Shown here one piece after another: positions 25,612-32,846 of a DNA stretch of 64,000 nt (its first letter is position 1; every line of letters starts with the position of its first letter). The notes beneath the pieces were generated by a model that saw nothing but the letters and a program-made list of their open reading frames with translations, had not been told where the DNA came from and did no database searches. The stretch comes from Herbidospora mongoliensis (GTDB lineage Bacteria; Actinomycetota; Actinomycetes; Streptosporangiales; Streptosporangiaceae), in contig NZ_BBXD01000023.1 in NCBI RefSeq assembly GCF_001570545.1, positions 155,683-219,682 of the forward strand, in the 5' to 3' direction. Made by a program: the position numbers and the translations under genes.

Positions 25612-25658
25612 GCAACCAGGAAGACGCCGCCCGACGCGGGATGGAGCACCCGTCATGA
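25608..25658 (+). CDS. Possible 16-residue linking peptide
   Basis: ATG 25608 overlaps the replication gene stop and the frame ends overlapping the next ATG (25655). Sequence SNQEDAARRGMEHPS. It may only couple translation across the gap. Confidence 0.2.
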   Translation: MSNQEDAARRGMEHPS

Positions 25659-25906
25659 TCCTCCACCGGCCCCGCTGGGAACCGGTCGACGTGATCGGGG
25701 ACGTCATGGTCGAGCGGTGCGGCAAGACCCGCATCAGCCCGTCGGGCGCGAAGGTCGACCCGGCCGCCGTCGCCCGCGCGGGCATCGCCGAGGCGCTGCT
25801 CCTGGCGTGGCCCAACCTGGTCAACGACCCGATCTTCGGGGAGGCGTACGTGGACGCGCTGGCCGAGATCGCGGTGAGCGCGGTCCGAAAGGAGATCGGC
25901 TTATGA
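25655..25906 (+). CDS. Unknown early phage protein
   Basis: 83 residues from ATG 25655. ILHRPRWEPVDVIGDVMVER is followed by a helical region (AVARAGIAEALLLAWPNLVN; AYVDALAEIAVSAVRKEIG). Overlaps the next gene by ATGA. No family recognised. Confidence 0.45.
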   Translation: MILHRPRWEPVDVIGDVMVERCGKTRISPSGAKVDPAAVARAGIAEALLLAWPNLVNDPIFGEAYVDALAEIAVSAVRKEIGL

Positions 25907-26190
25907 CCGCCGCGCTCGGGCTGCTGCCGCTGGACCTGCCGCCCCTTGAGGTGATCGAGGAGGACGACCGTCGCCCCCGCCGTGGCCGGCGCGGGCTGAC
26001 CAACCGCCCCCGCTGCAAGGAGTGCCGTCACCCCATCCGAGTCGACCTCTCCCTGGAGTACAAGCTCGGCCCCAAGTGCGCGAAGAAGCTCGGTGTCGAG
26101 CGCAGCTTCAAGGCGCTGCGGCTCGGCCGGGTCCGGTCGCCGGGAGACATCAAGGGGCAGCAGTTGCTGTTTCAGGTCGTTCGAACGTGA
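25903..26190 (+). CDS. DUF6011-like zinc-finger protein
   Basis: 95 residues. The core CKECRHPIRVDLSLEYKLGP ending in KCAKKLG has the spacing of DUF6011-type small zinc fingers (CxxC, then GPxC), frequent in actinobacterial phages. A basic stretch precedes it (RRPRRGRRGLTNRPR). Probably nucleic-acid binding. Stop overlaps the next GTG, and a TTCGAA-N5-TTCGAA site overlaps this junction. Confidence 0.55.
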   Translation: MTAALGLLPLDLPPLEVIEEDDRRPRRGRRGLTNRPRCKECRHPIRVDLSLEYKLGPKCAKKLGVERSFKALRLGRVRSPGDIKGQQLLFQVVRT

Positions 26191-26196
26191 TTCGAA
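26180..26196. promoter_or_regulatory. TTCGAA-N5-TTCGAA site 1
   Basis: TTCGAACGTGATTCGAA. Two TTCGAA palindromes 11 bp apart, centred on the start of the 26187-26372 gene. A second copy with the same spacing lies 145 bp downstream. Confidence 0.45.
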
Positions 26197-26372
26197 CGCT
26201 AATCCGACTGAAGATCCGCCGAACTCGGTGGATCATGAAGATGAGGCGCAAAGGGCGACGTCAGCGCCGTCGCCCGTGCTCCCACCCCCGACATGACCCG
26301 CCCGAGCAGATCGGCCCCACCGTATTCGAACATTGTTCGAATTGCGGCGAACCGCGCATACGACGGACCTGA
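26187..26372 (+). CDS. Small basic zinc-ribbon-like protein
   Basis: 61 residues from GTG 26187. A very basic first half (IRTLIRLKIRRTRWIMKMRR), then CSHPRHDPPEQIGPTVFEHC ending CSNCGEPRI, with Cys/His spacing suited to one zinc. Overlaps the previous stop. Flanked at both ends by TTCGAA-N5-TTCGAA sites. Confidence 0.5.
   Translation: MIRTLIRLKIRRTRWIMKMRRKGRRQRRRPCSHPRHDPPEQIGPTVFEHCSNCGEPRIRRT
26325..26341. promoter_or_regulatory. TTCGAA-N5-TTCGAA site 2
   Basis: TTCGAACATTGTTCGAA, part of a longer perfect palindrome ATTCGAAC-ATT-GTTCGAAT (26324-26342). It lies in the 3' end of the small zinc protein gene, about 45 bases before the next start (26387). Confidence 0.5.
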
Positions 26373-26386
26373 CCGAGGAGGGCGCC

Positions 26387-26713
26387 GTGCGGCCCACCCG
26401 ACACGACCTGACCGACTGCCCCAACCTCTGCGGAGAACGAATCCTCTGGACCCGTACGGAGTACGGCGAGCGGATGGCCGTCGACGCCGAGCCGGACCCC
26501 GCCGGCAATCAGGCGTGCATGCGCGACGGGCTCGGCCGCTGGGTGTCGCGCTCCCTCACCAGCCCCGGCGCCCTGGCCCCGGCGAAGGTCGAACACACCT
26601 ACAAGCCCCACTTCCGCAAGGGAGGGTGCGCCGCGCTGGCTGACGTCCAGCTGACGCTCCCCGGCCTGCCCGCCGTCGCCCGCCCGAGCCGCCGACGACG
26701 CGCCCGACGCTGA
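26387..26713 (+). CDS. Unknown early phage protein
   Basis: 108 residues from GTG 26387, which has a GAGGAGGG site; the frame extends further upstream but the site supports this start. DCPNLCGERILWTRTEYGER and DAEPDPAGNQACMRDGLGRW, then a basic tail (RPSRRRRARR). Cys and His are spread as in small metal-binding phage proteins, but no clean motif. Confidence 0.45.
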   Translation: MRPTRHDLTDCPNLCGERILWTRTEYGERMAVDAEPDPAGNQACMRDGLGRWVSRSLTSPGALAPAKVEHTYKPHFRKGGCAALADVQLTLPGLPAVARPSRRRRARR

Positions 26714-26724
26714 ACAGGAACGCC

Positions 26725-27027
26725 ATGACACCCGACGAGATCCGCGACATGGAGATGCACCTCCGGTACGGGACCGCCCAGGTTCCACTCGAAGACATCC
26801 TCCGCATGATCACCGAGTACCACCGACTGCGAGAGCGCCACGAGGACCTCGGCCGCGACCGTGACCGCTACCGCCAGGCGGCCGAGCAGATCCACACGAT
26901 CACCGGCGGCGGCGGCCCGCTCCCGCCGGAATGGGGCCTGCCCTGGAAGCTCCGCGCGCTGCGTGCCGAGGCCGAGCTCCAGGCCCGGCCCGCCGCCCTG
27001 ACCGCAGAGGAGAAGCTCGGTGGGTAA
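26725..27027 (+). CDS. Unknown helical early phage protein
   Basis: 100 residues with AGGAA before the ATG. Starts TPDEIRDMEMHLRYGTAQVP and is mostly charged helix (RMITEYHRLRERHEDLGRDR), probably a coiled coil. Overlaps the next gene by 8 bases. Confidence 0.45.
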   Translation: MTPDEIRDMEMHLRYGTAQVPLEDILRMITEYHRLRERHEDLGRDRDRYRQAAEQIHTITGGGGPLPPEWGLPWKLRALRAEAELQARPAALTAEEKLGG

Positions 27028-27412
27028 GGCACCCAAGACCACCTCAGAGGAGATCGAAGAACTGCGCGCCGCGATCCGCGAAGGGCATGAGCTCCTCAAG
27101 GACCTGCGAACGGCCCACAAGGATCTCCGAACGCTGCAGGCCGAGGTCGTCGGGTTGATCGACGGCATCCCCGCGAAGGTCGACGCGCGGATCGTGGCTG
27201 CGGTCACCAAAGGGCTGGAGACCCTGGGGGACCAGACGAAGCAGGCCATGGAGAAGAACGTCGAGAAGGTCGCGCGCGAGTTCGACCGCCTGCAGGAAAT
27301 CTTCACCGGCACGGACCCCCAATCCCGCCGGGAGGGCAAGGCCAGTCTGGAGAACATGCTCATCGAGCGTCGCGACCTCATCCGGCTTCGCGCCCAGGGC
27401 ATGGCGCCATGA
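27020..27412 (+). CDS. Coiled-coil early phage protein
   Basis: 130 residues from GTG 27020. Almost entirely amphipathic helix: EEIEELRAAIREGHELLKDL, RTLQAEVVGLIDGIPAKVDA, KQAMEKNVEKVAREFDRLQE. No Cys, no membrane segment. Ends overlapping the next ATG. Function unknown. Confidence 0.45.
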   Translation: MGKAPKTTSEEIEELRAAIREGHELLKDLRTAHKDLRTLQAEVVGLIDGIPAKVDARIVAAVTKGLETLGDQTKQAMEKNVEKVAREFDRLQEIFTGTDPQSRREGKASLENMLIERRDLIRLRAQGMAP

Positions 27413-27615
27413 ACCGTCCCCTGCCCCCGCCCCGGGCTGGCGGCCGGCGGTGCGGCTTCGACACAGCATGCGGGCAGGCCTCGACCGGATGGCTATGGGT
27501 GCGCGGTAACCCCACCTGGACCCCGGTGTGTCTCGGCCACCGAGGCCCGCCCGCCGCGCTCCGCACCGGTGACTACGTCCCCGACATCGCCGCCGTCCCG
27601 CGCGCCGACCGATAG
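27409..27615 (+). CDS. Small unknown protein with possible zinc site
   Basis: 68 residues. CGFDTACG and CLGH are separated by a Trp-rich loop (TGWLWVRGNPTWTPV), which could make a small zinc knuckle. Overlaps the previous stop (ATGA). Confidence 0.4.
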   Translation: MNRPLPPPRAGGRRCGFDTACGQASTGWLWVRGNPTWTPVCLGHRGPPAALRTGDYVPDIAAVPRADR

Positions 27616-27643
27616 GACCTCAGCATGATCTACAGAGCACTGA

Positions 27644-28276
27644 GTGGCTGACCAGACCGACATCGGCGCCCTGGTCGCCGAGCTGCAAGACCTGCTCGAA
27701 GAGGTTGAGGCCCTCCTCCCCGAGCAGATGGGCGACGCCTCACGGGGGACGACCACCCACCACAAGGTGAGCGGGTCGCCCGCGCCGTGGCATCCCGAGG
27801 CCGGGATGGTCCTCATGGTCATCCATCAGGAGGCCCGCCGCCTGGAGGCCTCGCTCCGCTTGGTCGTCGCCGGCCACCCCGGCCAACGCCGCGGCGGTAG
27901 CGACGCGAACACCGCCGCGGCGTTGAACGCGATCACCCACCTGGTTCACGGTGTCCCGCGCGAGGCCGCCTCGGCCGCCCGGCGGATCATCGAGCGGTGG
28001 ATCCGCTCCGCCCGGCAGATCCGGGACATCGGGCTGGAGGAGCCGTGGGTGCCGGTCCCCGTCCCGCACGGCGCCGTGCCGCCGAGCTGCCCGTACTGCC
28101 AGACCTACGGGCTGCGCATGCGGGGCCTGGAGCAGCGGATCCGGTGCATCAACCCGCACTGCTGGGACCGCGAAGATCATCGTCCGGAAGGCAGACTGGT
28201 GAAGAGCAACCTGAACGGCGACTCCACGATCCAGTGGGCCGATGGGCGGGTGACCTACCGGAGGGACTGGGCCTGA
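27644..28276 (+). CDS. Early phage protein with C-terminal zinc ribbon
   Basis: 210 residues from GTG 27644. The first 130 residues are helical (IGALVAELQDLLEEVEALLP; GGSDANTAAALNAITHLVHG). The C-terminal part has CPYCQTYGLRM and IRCINPHC, a four-Cys ribbon. Followed at once by a small winged-helix gene, a pairing I recognise from actinophage early regions. Role unknown, possibly transcription control of late genes. Confidence 0.5.
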   Translation: MADQTDIGALVAELQDLLEEVEALLPEQMGDASRGTTTHHKVSGSPAPWHPEAGMVLMVIHQEARRLEASLRLVVAGHPGQRRGGSDANTAAALNAITHLVHGVPREAASAARRIIERWIRSARQIRDIGLEEPWVPVPVPHGAVPPSCPYCQTYGLRMRGLEQRIRCINPHCWDREDHRPEGRLVKSNLNGDSTIQWADGRVTYRRDWA

Positions 28277-28494
28277 TGACCGTGTTGGGGTGGACCCTGG
28301 AAGACGCCGTCGCCATGCTCCACCCCGCCATGACGGGGCCCGAGGTCCGCGCCCTCGTCATGCTGTTCGGGCTCAGCCCGATCGGTCACCGCACGATCGG
28401 ACGCGGCCGGCCCCCGGCCGTCTACGACATCGGACAGCTCCTGCAGGCCCACGCCGCCGTGATCTCCACCCGCTCTCGCCAGCCCGCCAGTTGA
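28276..28494 (+). CDS. Small winged-helix-like protein
   Basis: 72 residues from the ATG overlapping the previous stop. LGWTLEDAVAMLHPAMTGPE, VRALVMLFGLSPIGHRTIGR and PPAVYDIGQLLQAHAAV fit the helix-turn-helix plus wing of small phage DNA-binding proteins. Last gene before the terminator at 28545, so it closes the early operon. Confidence 0.5.
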   Translation: MTVLGWTLEDAVAMLHPAMTGPEVRALVMLFGLSPIGHRTIGRGRPPAVYDIGQLLQAHAAVISTRSRQPAS

Positions 28495-28544
28495 CGATCA
28501 GCTTATTTACCTGGCTTAATTCGTCCTACCACCCCTATGTCTGC

Positions 28545-28575
28545 AGCCCGGCCGTGCGCCGGGCTTTCGCGTTTC
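28545..28575 (+). terminator. Intrinsic terminator closing the early operon
   Basis: AGCCCGGC (28545-28552), loop CGTGC, GCCGGGCT (28558-28565), then TTCGCGTTT. A short AT-rich stretch lies just before it (28497-28525, CAGCTTATTTACCTGGCTTA), the only such stretch between early and structural genes; it may hold a promoter. Confidence 0.65.
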
Positions 28576-28663
28576 CCCGCCTCTTCGTGAGGCTCCCATG
28601 TTCGTCGCGGGCGGGCTCTTGAGGGTGCGGCCTGCCCGCGATCCCACCCGGGAGGTACACCCC

Positions 28664-28933
28664 ATGCCCATCCACGTGTGGCTCGGCAACCGCCAGGCCG
28701 TTCACAAAGACGACCGGCAGGCCCTCCCCGGCAAGCGCTGCACGGTCGTCGCCATCCGCGAGGACGCCTCGCTGCTGGACGCCGCGACCGACATCACCCA
28801 CCCGAAGGGCGTCTGGGCCGCGCACTCCGACGCCCCCGCGCCGGCCTGGGTCGCCTCGACCGATCCGGCCCTCGCCCAGCTGCTCGCCGACCACTACGGC
28901 TGTGAGCTCCGAGACCCCGACCCGGAGGCCTGA
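28664..28933 (+). CDS. First gene of the structural module, unknown
   Basis: 89 residues from ATG 28664, preceded by GGGAGG. PIHVWLGNRQAVHKDDRQAL, then CTVVAIREDASLLDAATDIT and an acidic end. Beta-rich small domain, no family recognised. Two bases separate it from the next gene. Confidence 0.5.
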   Translation: MPIHVWLGNRQAVHKDDRQALPGKRCTVVAIREDASLLDAATDITHPKGVWAAHSDAPAPAWVASTDPALAQLLADHYGCELRDPDPEA

Positions 28934-28935
28934 CC

Positions 28936-29328
28936 ATGCTGACCACCGCCGGCCGCGACATGATCGCCGACTCCATCGGCAAGGCCGCCAGCCGCCCGGC
29001 CGTCGCCGAGTACATGGCCCTGACCGCCAACAGCTCCGCACCCTCGGCCGGGAACACCACCCTCACGGGCGAGATCACCACCGGCGGCGGCGGCCTGATC
29101 CGCGCGGCCGCCACCTACGCCCATACCGGCGGCGCCGCGACCTACACCCTGACCAAGACGTTCACGGCCAACGGGTCCGACTCCCTGCCGGTGACGGTCG
29201 CCAAGGTCGGGATCTTCAACGCGAGCAGCTCCGGCACGATGGTGTGGGAGACCCTGCTCGGCGCCACCGCCACCCTGTCGGCCAGCGGCGACCAGCTCAC
29301 CGTCACCCAGACCGTGACCCTGTCCTAA
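28936..29328 (+). CDS. Probable phage structural protein (beta-rich)
   Basis: 130 residues. LTTAGRDMIADSIGKAASRP, then YMALTANSSAPSAGNTTLTG and IRAAATYAHTGGAATYTLTK. This pattern (a short helical start, then Thr/Ala/Gly-rich beta strands ending in VTQTVTLS) is common in actinophage tail- or fibre-associated proteins. No enzymatic motif. Confidence 0.5.
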   Translation: MLTTAGRDMIADSIGKAASRPAVAEYMALTANSSAPSAGNTTLTGEITTGGGGLIRAAATYAHTGGAATYTLTKTFTANGSDSLPVTVAKVGIFNASSSGTMVWETLLGATATLSASGDQLTVTQTVTLS

Positions 29329-29352
29329 CGCCGCCTCACCGGGGAGGGCTGC

Positions 29353-31377
29353 GTGGGACTCGAATACGTCTCGGGTAACACCGCCGGCGGGAACACCGCG
29401 ACGCTCAACGTCGCCTGGCCCACCGCCGGAGGTGCCCCGGCCGCCGACGACGTGGCCATCATCTGGTGGTCCTCCTCCAGCGGGAACACCGTCACCGACC
29501 CGGCGGGCTGGTCCCTGGGCGGGAGCCAGAACAGCGCCCAGGGATCTCTCAGATTCCGGTGCATCCACAAGGTGTGCACCGGCAGCGAGAGCGGCAACAT
29601 CCCGCTGGTCATGAACGGCACCAACCGCCAGTCCGCCGTTCTGGAGATCTACCGAGGCGCGGCGCCCGTCGGCTACTTCGACGCGCTGACCTTCCGCCAG
29701 GAGACCTCGACCCCGACCGCCACCCACACCCACCCGGCGGTCACCCCGACCGTCGACGGCTGCAGCATCATCTCCGCCCTGGGCGAGCGCCAGTCGACCG
29801 GGTCGAACAACGTGACCCCGCCGTCCGGCTACACCGAGCGAGGCGACACGCTCGCCCTCGCCAACGGGTCCGGCGGCACCATCACCGAGGCCGCTGACGA
29901 CGGCCTGGCCACGGTCAACCCCGCGACCGTCCCCGTCACCCCGCCCGCGTCGGTGTGCTCGGTCTCCTCCTCCGGCGTCGTCACCGCGTCCCTGGCGCTG
30001 CTCGCCGCCGACGACGGCGGCGGCGGCCCGGCCGAACGCGACGCGGCCGACACCCTCACCGCGGCCGACGCCGTGACGCGCTCGGTTACGCTGGCCCGCG
30101 CCGCATCCGACACCGTCACCTCGGCCGACGTGTCCACCGGCGTGGCCACCGCCGCGCGAGCAGCCGCCGACACCGTCTCGGCCGCCGACGAGGCGACCGC
30201 CCTCGTCACCCAGGGCCTGGACGCGGCCGACGCGATCGCGGCCACCGACACCGCAGTGTCGACCACGGTCACCGCCCGCGCTGCCGGCGACGCCCTGGCG
30301 GCCGCCGACACCGCGACCGGCTCGGCCGTCCAAGCCCGCTCGATCGCCGACACGGTCACGGCCGACGACGCCGTCTCGACCTCGGCCGCGCCTCTGGAGC
30401 GCGCGGCCGCCGACGCGATCGCGGCCACCGACGCCCCGGCGTCGACCACGACCACCGCTCGCGCTGCCGGCGACACCCTGACCGCCGGCGACACCGTCTC
30501 GACCGCCGCCGCGCCCCTTGACCGCGCGGCCGCCGACGCGATCGCGGCCACCGACACCACGGCGTCGACCACCACGGCCGCCCGCGCTGCCGGCGACGCG
30601 CTGGCGGCCGCCGACACCGCGACCGGCTCGGCCGTCCAAGCCCGCTCGATCGCCGACGCGCTGGCCGTCGCCGACGAAGCCTCGACCGCGTCGACCCCGC
30701 TGGCCCGCGACGCCCTCGACACGCTCACGGCTACCGACGCGACGGTCGCATCCCGCACCGCGCCCAGAGCTCTCGTCGACCAGCTGGCCGTCGCCGACGT
30801 CGCCGCGCCCACGACCACCACCGCCCGCTCGGCCGCCGACGCGGTCACGGCCGGCGACACCGTTTCCACCGCGGCGCCTCTGGAGCGCGCGGCCGCCGAC
30901 ACGGCCACGATCGCCGACACCGCGGCGGCCTCCGTGCTCCGCGTCCGGGCCGTCGCCGACGAGCTGGCCGTCGCCGACGTCGCCGTCTCGGCCCTCACCA
31001 TCGGGCGGGCCGCCAGCGATACGACCACCGCCGTCGACGCCACGACCCGCTCGGCCGCCACCGCCCGCGCGGCCGCCGACGGCCTGGCCCTGGCCGACCT
31101 CGCCGAGCAGCTGTTCACGGTCCCCGCCGCGGCCGTCGACGAGCTGGCGGTCACCGACACCGCGACCCGGGCATCCACGCACTGGGCCCGCTCGGCCGTC
31201 GACGCCCTGGCCGTCACGGACGTCGCGAACAGCACCTCCCCAGACACCGCCCTGGAAGTCGTGCTCGGCCCGCCCAGAGCGCGCCCCCTCGATCTCGGCC
31301 GACCCGCCGCGCGAGAGCTCGCGCTCGGCCAGCCCCGGCCGCGCCCTCTCGACCTCGACCCGCCCAGGAGGAGGTAG
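29353..31377 (+). CDS. Large repeat protein with twenty 20-residue Asp repeats
   Basis: 674 residues from GTG 29353. Residues 1-215 form a beta-sandwich-like domain (GLEYVSGNTAGGNTATLNVA; IIWWSSSSGNTVTDPAGWSL) of a type seen in phage fibre and adhesion proteins. Residues 229-632 are 20 tandem repeats of 20-21 residues on the plan R-A-A-A-D-T-(L/V)-T-A-A-D-T-A-x; Asp at positions 5 and 11 is present in every copy. The C-terminus repeats short Pro/Arg/Leu units (RPLDLGRP, RPLDLDPP). No signal peptide. Probably a virion surface or fibre protein; the repeats could form a solenoid or bind metal ions. Confidence 0.55.
   Translation: MGLEYVSGNTAGGNTATLNVAWPTAGGAPAADDVAIIWWSSSSGNTVTDPAGWSLGGSQNSAQGSLRFRCIHKVCTGSESGNIPLVMNGTNRQSAVLEIYRGAAPVGYFDALTFRQETSTPTATHTHPAVTPTVDGCSIISALGERQSTGSNNVTPPSGYTERGDTLALANGSGGTITEAADDGLATVNPATVPVTPPASVCSVSSSGVVTASLALLAADDGGGGPAERDAADTLTAADAVTRSVTLARAASDTVTSADVSTGVATAARAAADTVSAADEATALVTQGLDAADAIAATDTAVSTTVTARAAGDALAAADTATGSAVQARSIADTVTADDAVSTSAAPLERAAADAIAATDAPASTTTTARAAGDTLTAGDTVSTAAAPLDRAAADAIAATDTTASTTTAARAAGDALAAADTATGSAVQARSIADALAVADEASTASTPLARDALDTLTATDATVASRTAPRALVDQLAVADVAAPTTTTARSAADAVTAGDTVSTAAPLERAAADTATIADTAAASVLRVRAVADELAVADVAVSALTIGRAASDTTTAVDATTRSAATARAAADGLALADLAEQLFTVPAAAVDELAVTDTATRASTHWARSAVDALAVTDVANSTSPDTALEVVLGPPRARPLDLGRPAARELALGQPRPRPLDLDPPRRR
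30037..31248 (+). repeat. Tandem 60/63-bp coding repeats (20 units)
   Basis: Each unit is 60 bp (four are 63 bp). Units 4-6 and 9-11 are nearly identical over a long stretch, 306 bp apart (GCCGCCGACACCGCGACCGG at 30301 and 30607), showing recent duplication of a five-unit block. All units are in frame. Confidence 0.85.
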
Positions 31378-31379
31378 CG

Positions 31380-31664
31380 GTGCGCGTGCCCGCCAGCAGC
31401 ACCGAGGAGATGGTCATCCCCGCCGGAGGGAACATCGTCGGCCTGCCCGCCGAGGTCGCCTGCCTGCCCACCCGCTACGGACGCGAGCCCGACGACGACG
31501 AGTACGAGGATGCGGCCTGGGACGGCTCCGACATCGTCATCCTGATCGGCCCCGGCTCCCAGCTGGCGGTCACCGCCGGCGACTACGACATCTGGGTGCG
31601 CCTCACCGGCCCCAGCTCCCGCCGGCCGGTCCGCCGCGTGGGCCAGCTCCACGTCGGTCTCTGA
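31380..31664 (+). CDS. Probable small structural protein
   Basis: 94 residues from GTG 31380 with AGGAGG upstream. RVPASSTEEMVIPAGGNIVG, an acidic loop (EPDDDEYEDAAWDGSDIVIL), then LAVTAGDYDIWVRLTGPSSR. Beta-rich; the ending DYDIWVRLTG is echoed by WVMWVRVNAT in the gene at 34580, so the two may share a fold. Confidence 0.45.
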   Translation: MRVPASSTEEMVIPAGGNIVGLPAEVACLPTRYGREPDDDEYEDAAWDGSDIVILIGPGSQLAVTAGDYDIWVRLTGPSSRRPVRRVGQLHVGL

Positions 31665-31694
31665 CCGACCGAACCCTCAACCCTTGGAGGTGAC

Positions 31695-32177
31695 ATGGCC
31701 GACTTCGTGTTCAACATCGCGAAAGGCAGAGTGGGCGAGCTCGTCTGGCGGGTCAAGAACAACGATCCGTCCACCAGCGGTCTGGTGGTCGCGGTCCTGG
31801 CCGTGACCGGGCTGGAGACCGACGCGGTGCTCAAGGACAAGGACACGCTGTCTGCGGTCCTGGCCGGCACCACCAACGAGCCCACGAACACCGGCTACGT
31901 GCGGAAGGTCCTGACCGACGTTGACCTGGACGCGGTGGCCCCGGATGACGCCAACGACTGGCTGGCCACCGACATACCCGATCAGGTCTGGCTGGAGGTC
32001 CTGGCCGGCACCAACTGGGCCAAGCTCGTCATCGGGTACGACCCGGACACCACCGGCGGCGCCGACACGGCCATCATCCCGATGACCTGTCAGGACTTCG
32101 CCATCGAGCCGGACGGCACCGACGTCCTGGCCCAGATCAACGCGGGCGGCTTCTTCCGCGCCCAGGAACCCGCGTAG
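31695..32177 (+). CDS. Probable phage structural protein
   Basis: 160 residues with GGAGG before the ATG. DFVFNIAKGRVGELVWRVKN, then VVAVLAVTGLETDAVLKDKD and WAKLVIGYDPDTTGGADTAI. Beta-rich, no Cys-rich or catalytic motif. Lies in the repeat-protein module. Confidence 0.5.
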   Translation: MADFVFNIAKGRVGELVWRVKNNDPSTSGLVVAVLAVTGLETDAVLKDKDTLSAVLAGTTNEPTNTGYVRKVLTDVDLDAVAPDDANDWLATDIPDQVWLEVLAGTNWAKLVIGYDPDTTGGADTAIIPMTCQDFAIEPDGTDVLAQINAGGFFRAQEPA

Positions 32178-32183
32178 GCGGCC

Positions 32184-32639
32184 ATGACCACATACACCGT
32201 CGACACCAACGGCGACATCGCCCTGTCGGCCGCGACCGCGAAGACCGTCCTGTCCTACATCGCGGGCAGCAACGCACCCTTCAAGATCATCGAACTCGAG
32301 ATCGGGTTCGACGGCACCTCCCCGACCGCCGAGGCCGTCACGGTCGAGCTGTGCAAGTCGACCGAGGCCGGCGCCGGGACCGCGACCTCCCACACCGTGC
32401 AGACCGCCGGCGGCACCCCTCGGACCGCCCAGGGCACCGGCAAAAGAAACTTCACCGCCGAACCGACCGTCCTCACCGTCATCAAGCGCTGGCTCGTCCA
32501 CCCCCAGACCGGCCGCACCTGGCAATTCCCCCTCGGCCGCGAACCGCAGCAGACCACCAGCGGACAGGCTTACGTCGTGCGCTGCACCGCCCCCGCTGCC
32601 TGCAACGTCCAGGGCTACGTCGAAGTCGAGGAGGGCTGA
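32184..32639 (+). CDS. Probable phage structural protein
   Basis: 151 residues. TTYTVDTNGDIALSAATAKT, FKIIELEIGFDGTSPTAEAV and RTWQFPLGREPQQTTSGQAY are the marks of a jelly-roll-type virion protein. Ends ACNVQGYVEVEEG. The stop overlaps the next ATG. Confidence 0.5.
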   Translation: MTTYTVDTNGDIALSAATAKTVLSYIAGSNAPFKIIELEIGFDGTSPTAEAVTVELCKSTEAGAGTATSHTVQTAGGTPRTAQGTGKRNFTAEPTVLTVIKRWLVHPQTGRTWQFPLGREPQQTTSGQAYVVRCTAPAACNVQGYVEVEEG

Positions 32640-32842
32640 TGGTCTGGCTCGTGTGGAACTGGCACGACTCGGTCGACCACAACACCCGCAAGGCCCACTA
32701 CGCGGACTACGAATCGGCACTCGCCCAGGCCGAGCACGACCTGGCCCTGTGCGTGGCCTCTGGCGACTACTCCAGCGCGCCGGTGCACATCATCGCCGAG
32801 AACGGCGAGGTCCTCTGGCGGCCGCCGGTCCCGCAGGCGTAG
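32639..32842 (+). CDS. Small unknown protein
   Basis: 67 residues from the ATG overlapping the previous stop. VWLVWNWHDSVDHNTRKAHY, then YESALAQAEHDLALCVASGD. Compact alpha/beta, no motif recognised. Confidence 0.4.
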   Translation: MVWLVWNWHDSVDHNTRKAHYADYESALAQAEHDLALCVASGDYSSAPVHIIAENGEVLWRPPVPQA

Positions 32843-32846
32843 CACC

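Noticed and set aside
26180..26341. LexA/SOS boxes (TCGAAC-N4-GTTCGA type)
   Set aside because: The half-sites fit but the gap is one base short in both copies, and the first copy has a mismatch. Treated as a distinct TTCGAA-N5-TTCGAA site.
30037..31248. Possible CRISPR array because of regular 60-bp spacing
   Set aside because: Units are in-frame coding repeats with gradual divergence, not identical repeats with unique spacers.
28894..31652. Very long minus-strand open frames (over 600 residues) opposite the repeat protein
   Set aside because: They are shadows of the GC-rich 60-bp repeats: Gly/Arg or Ser/Ala low-complexity translations without ribosome sites. The plus frame has the ordered domain, conserved Asp pattern and operon spacing.
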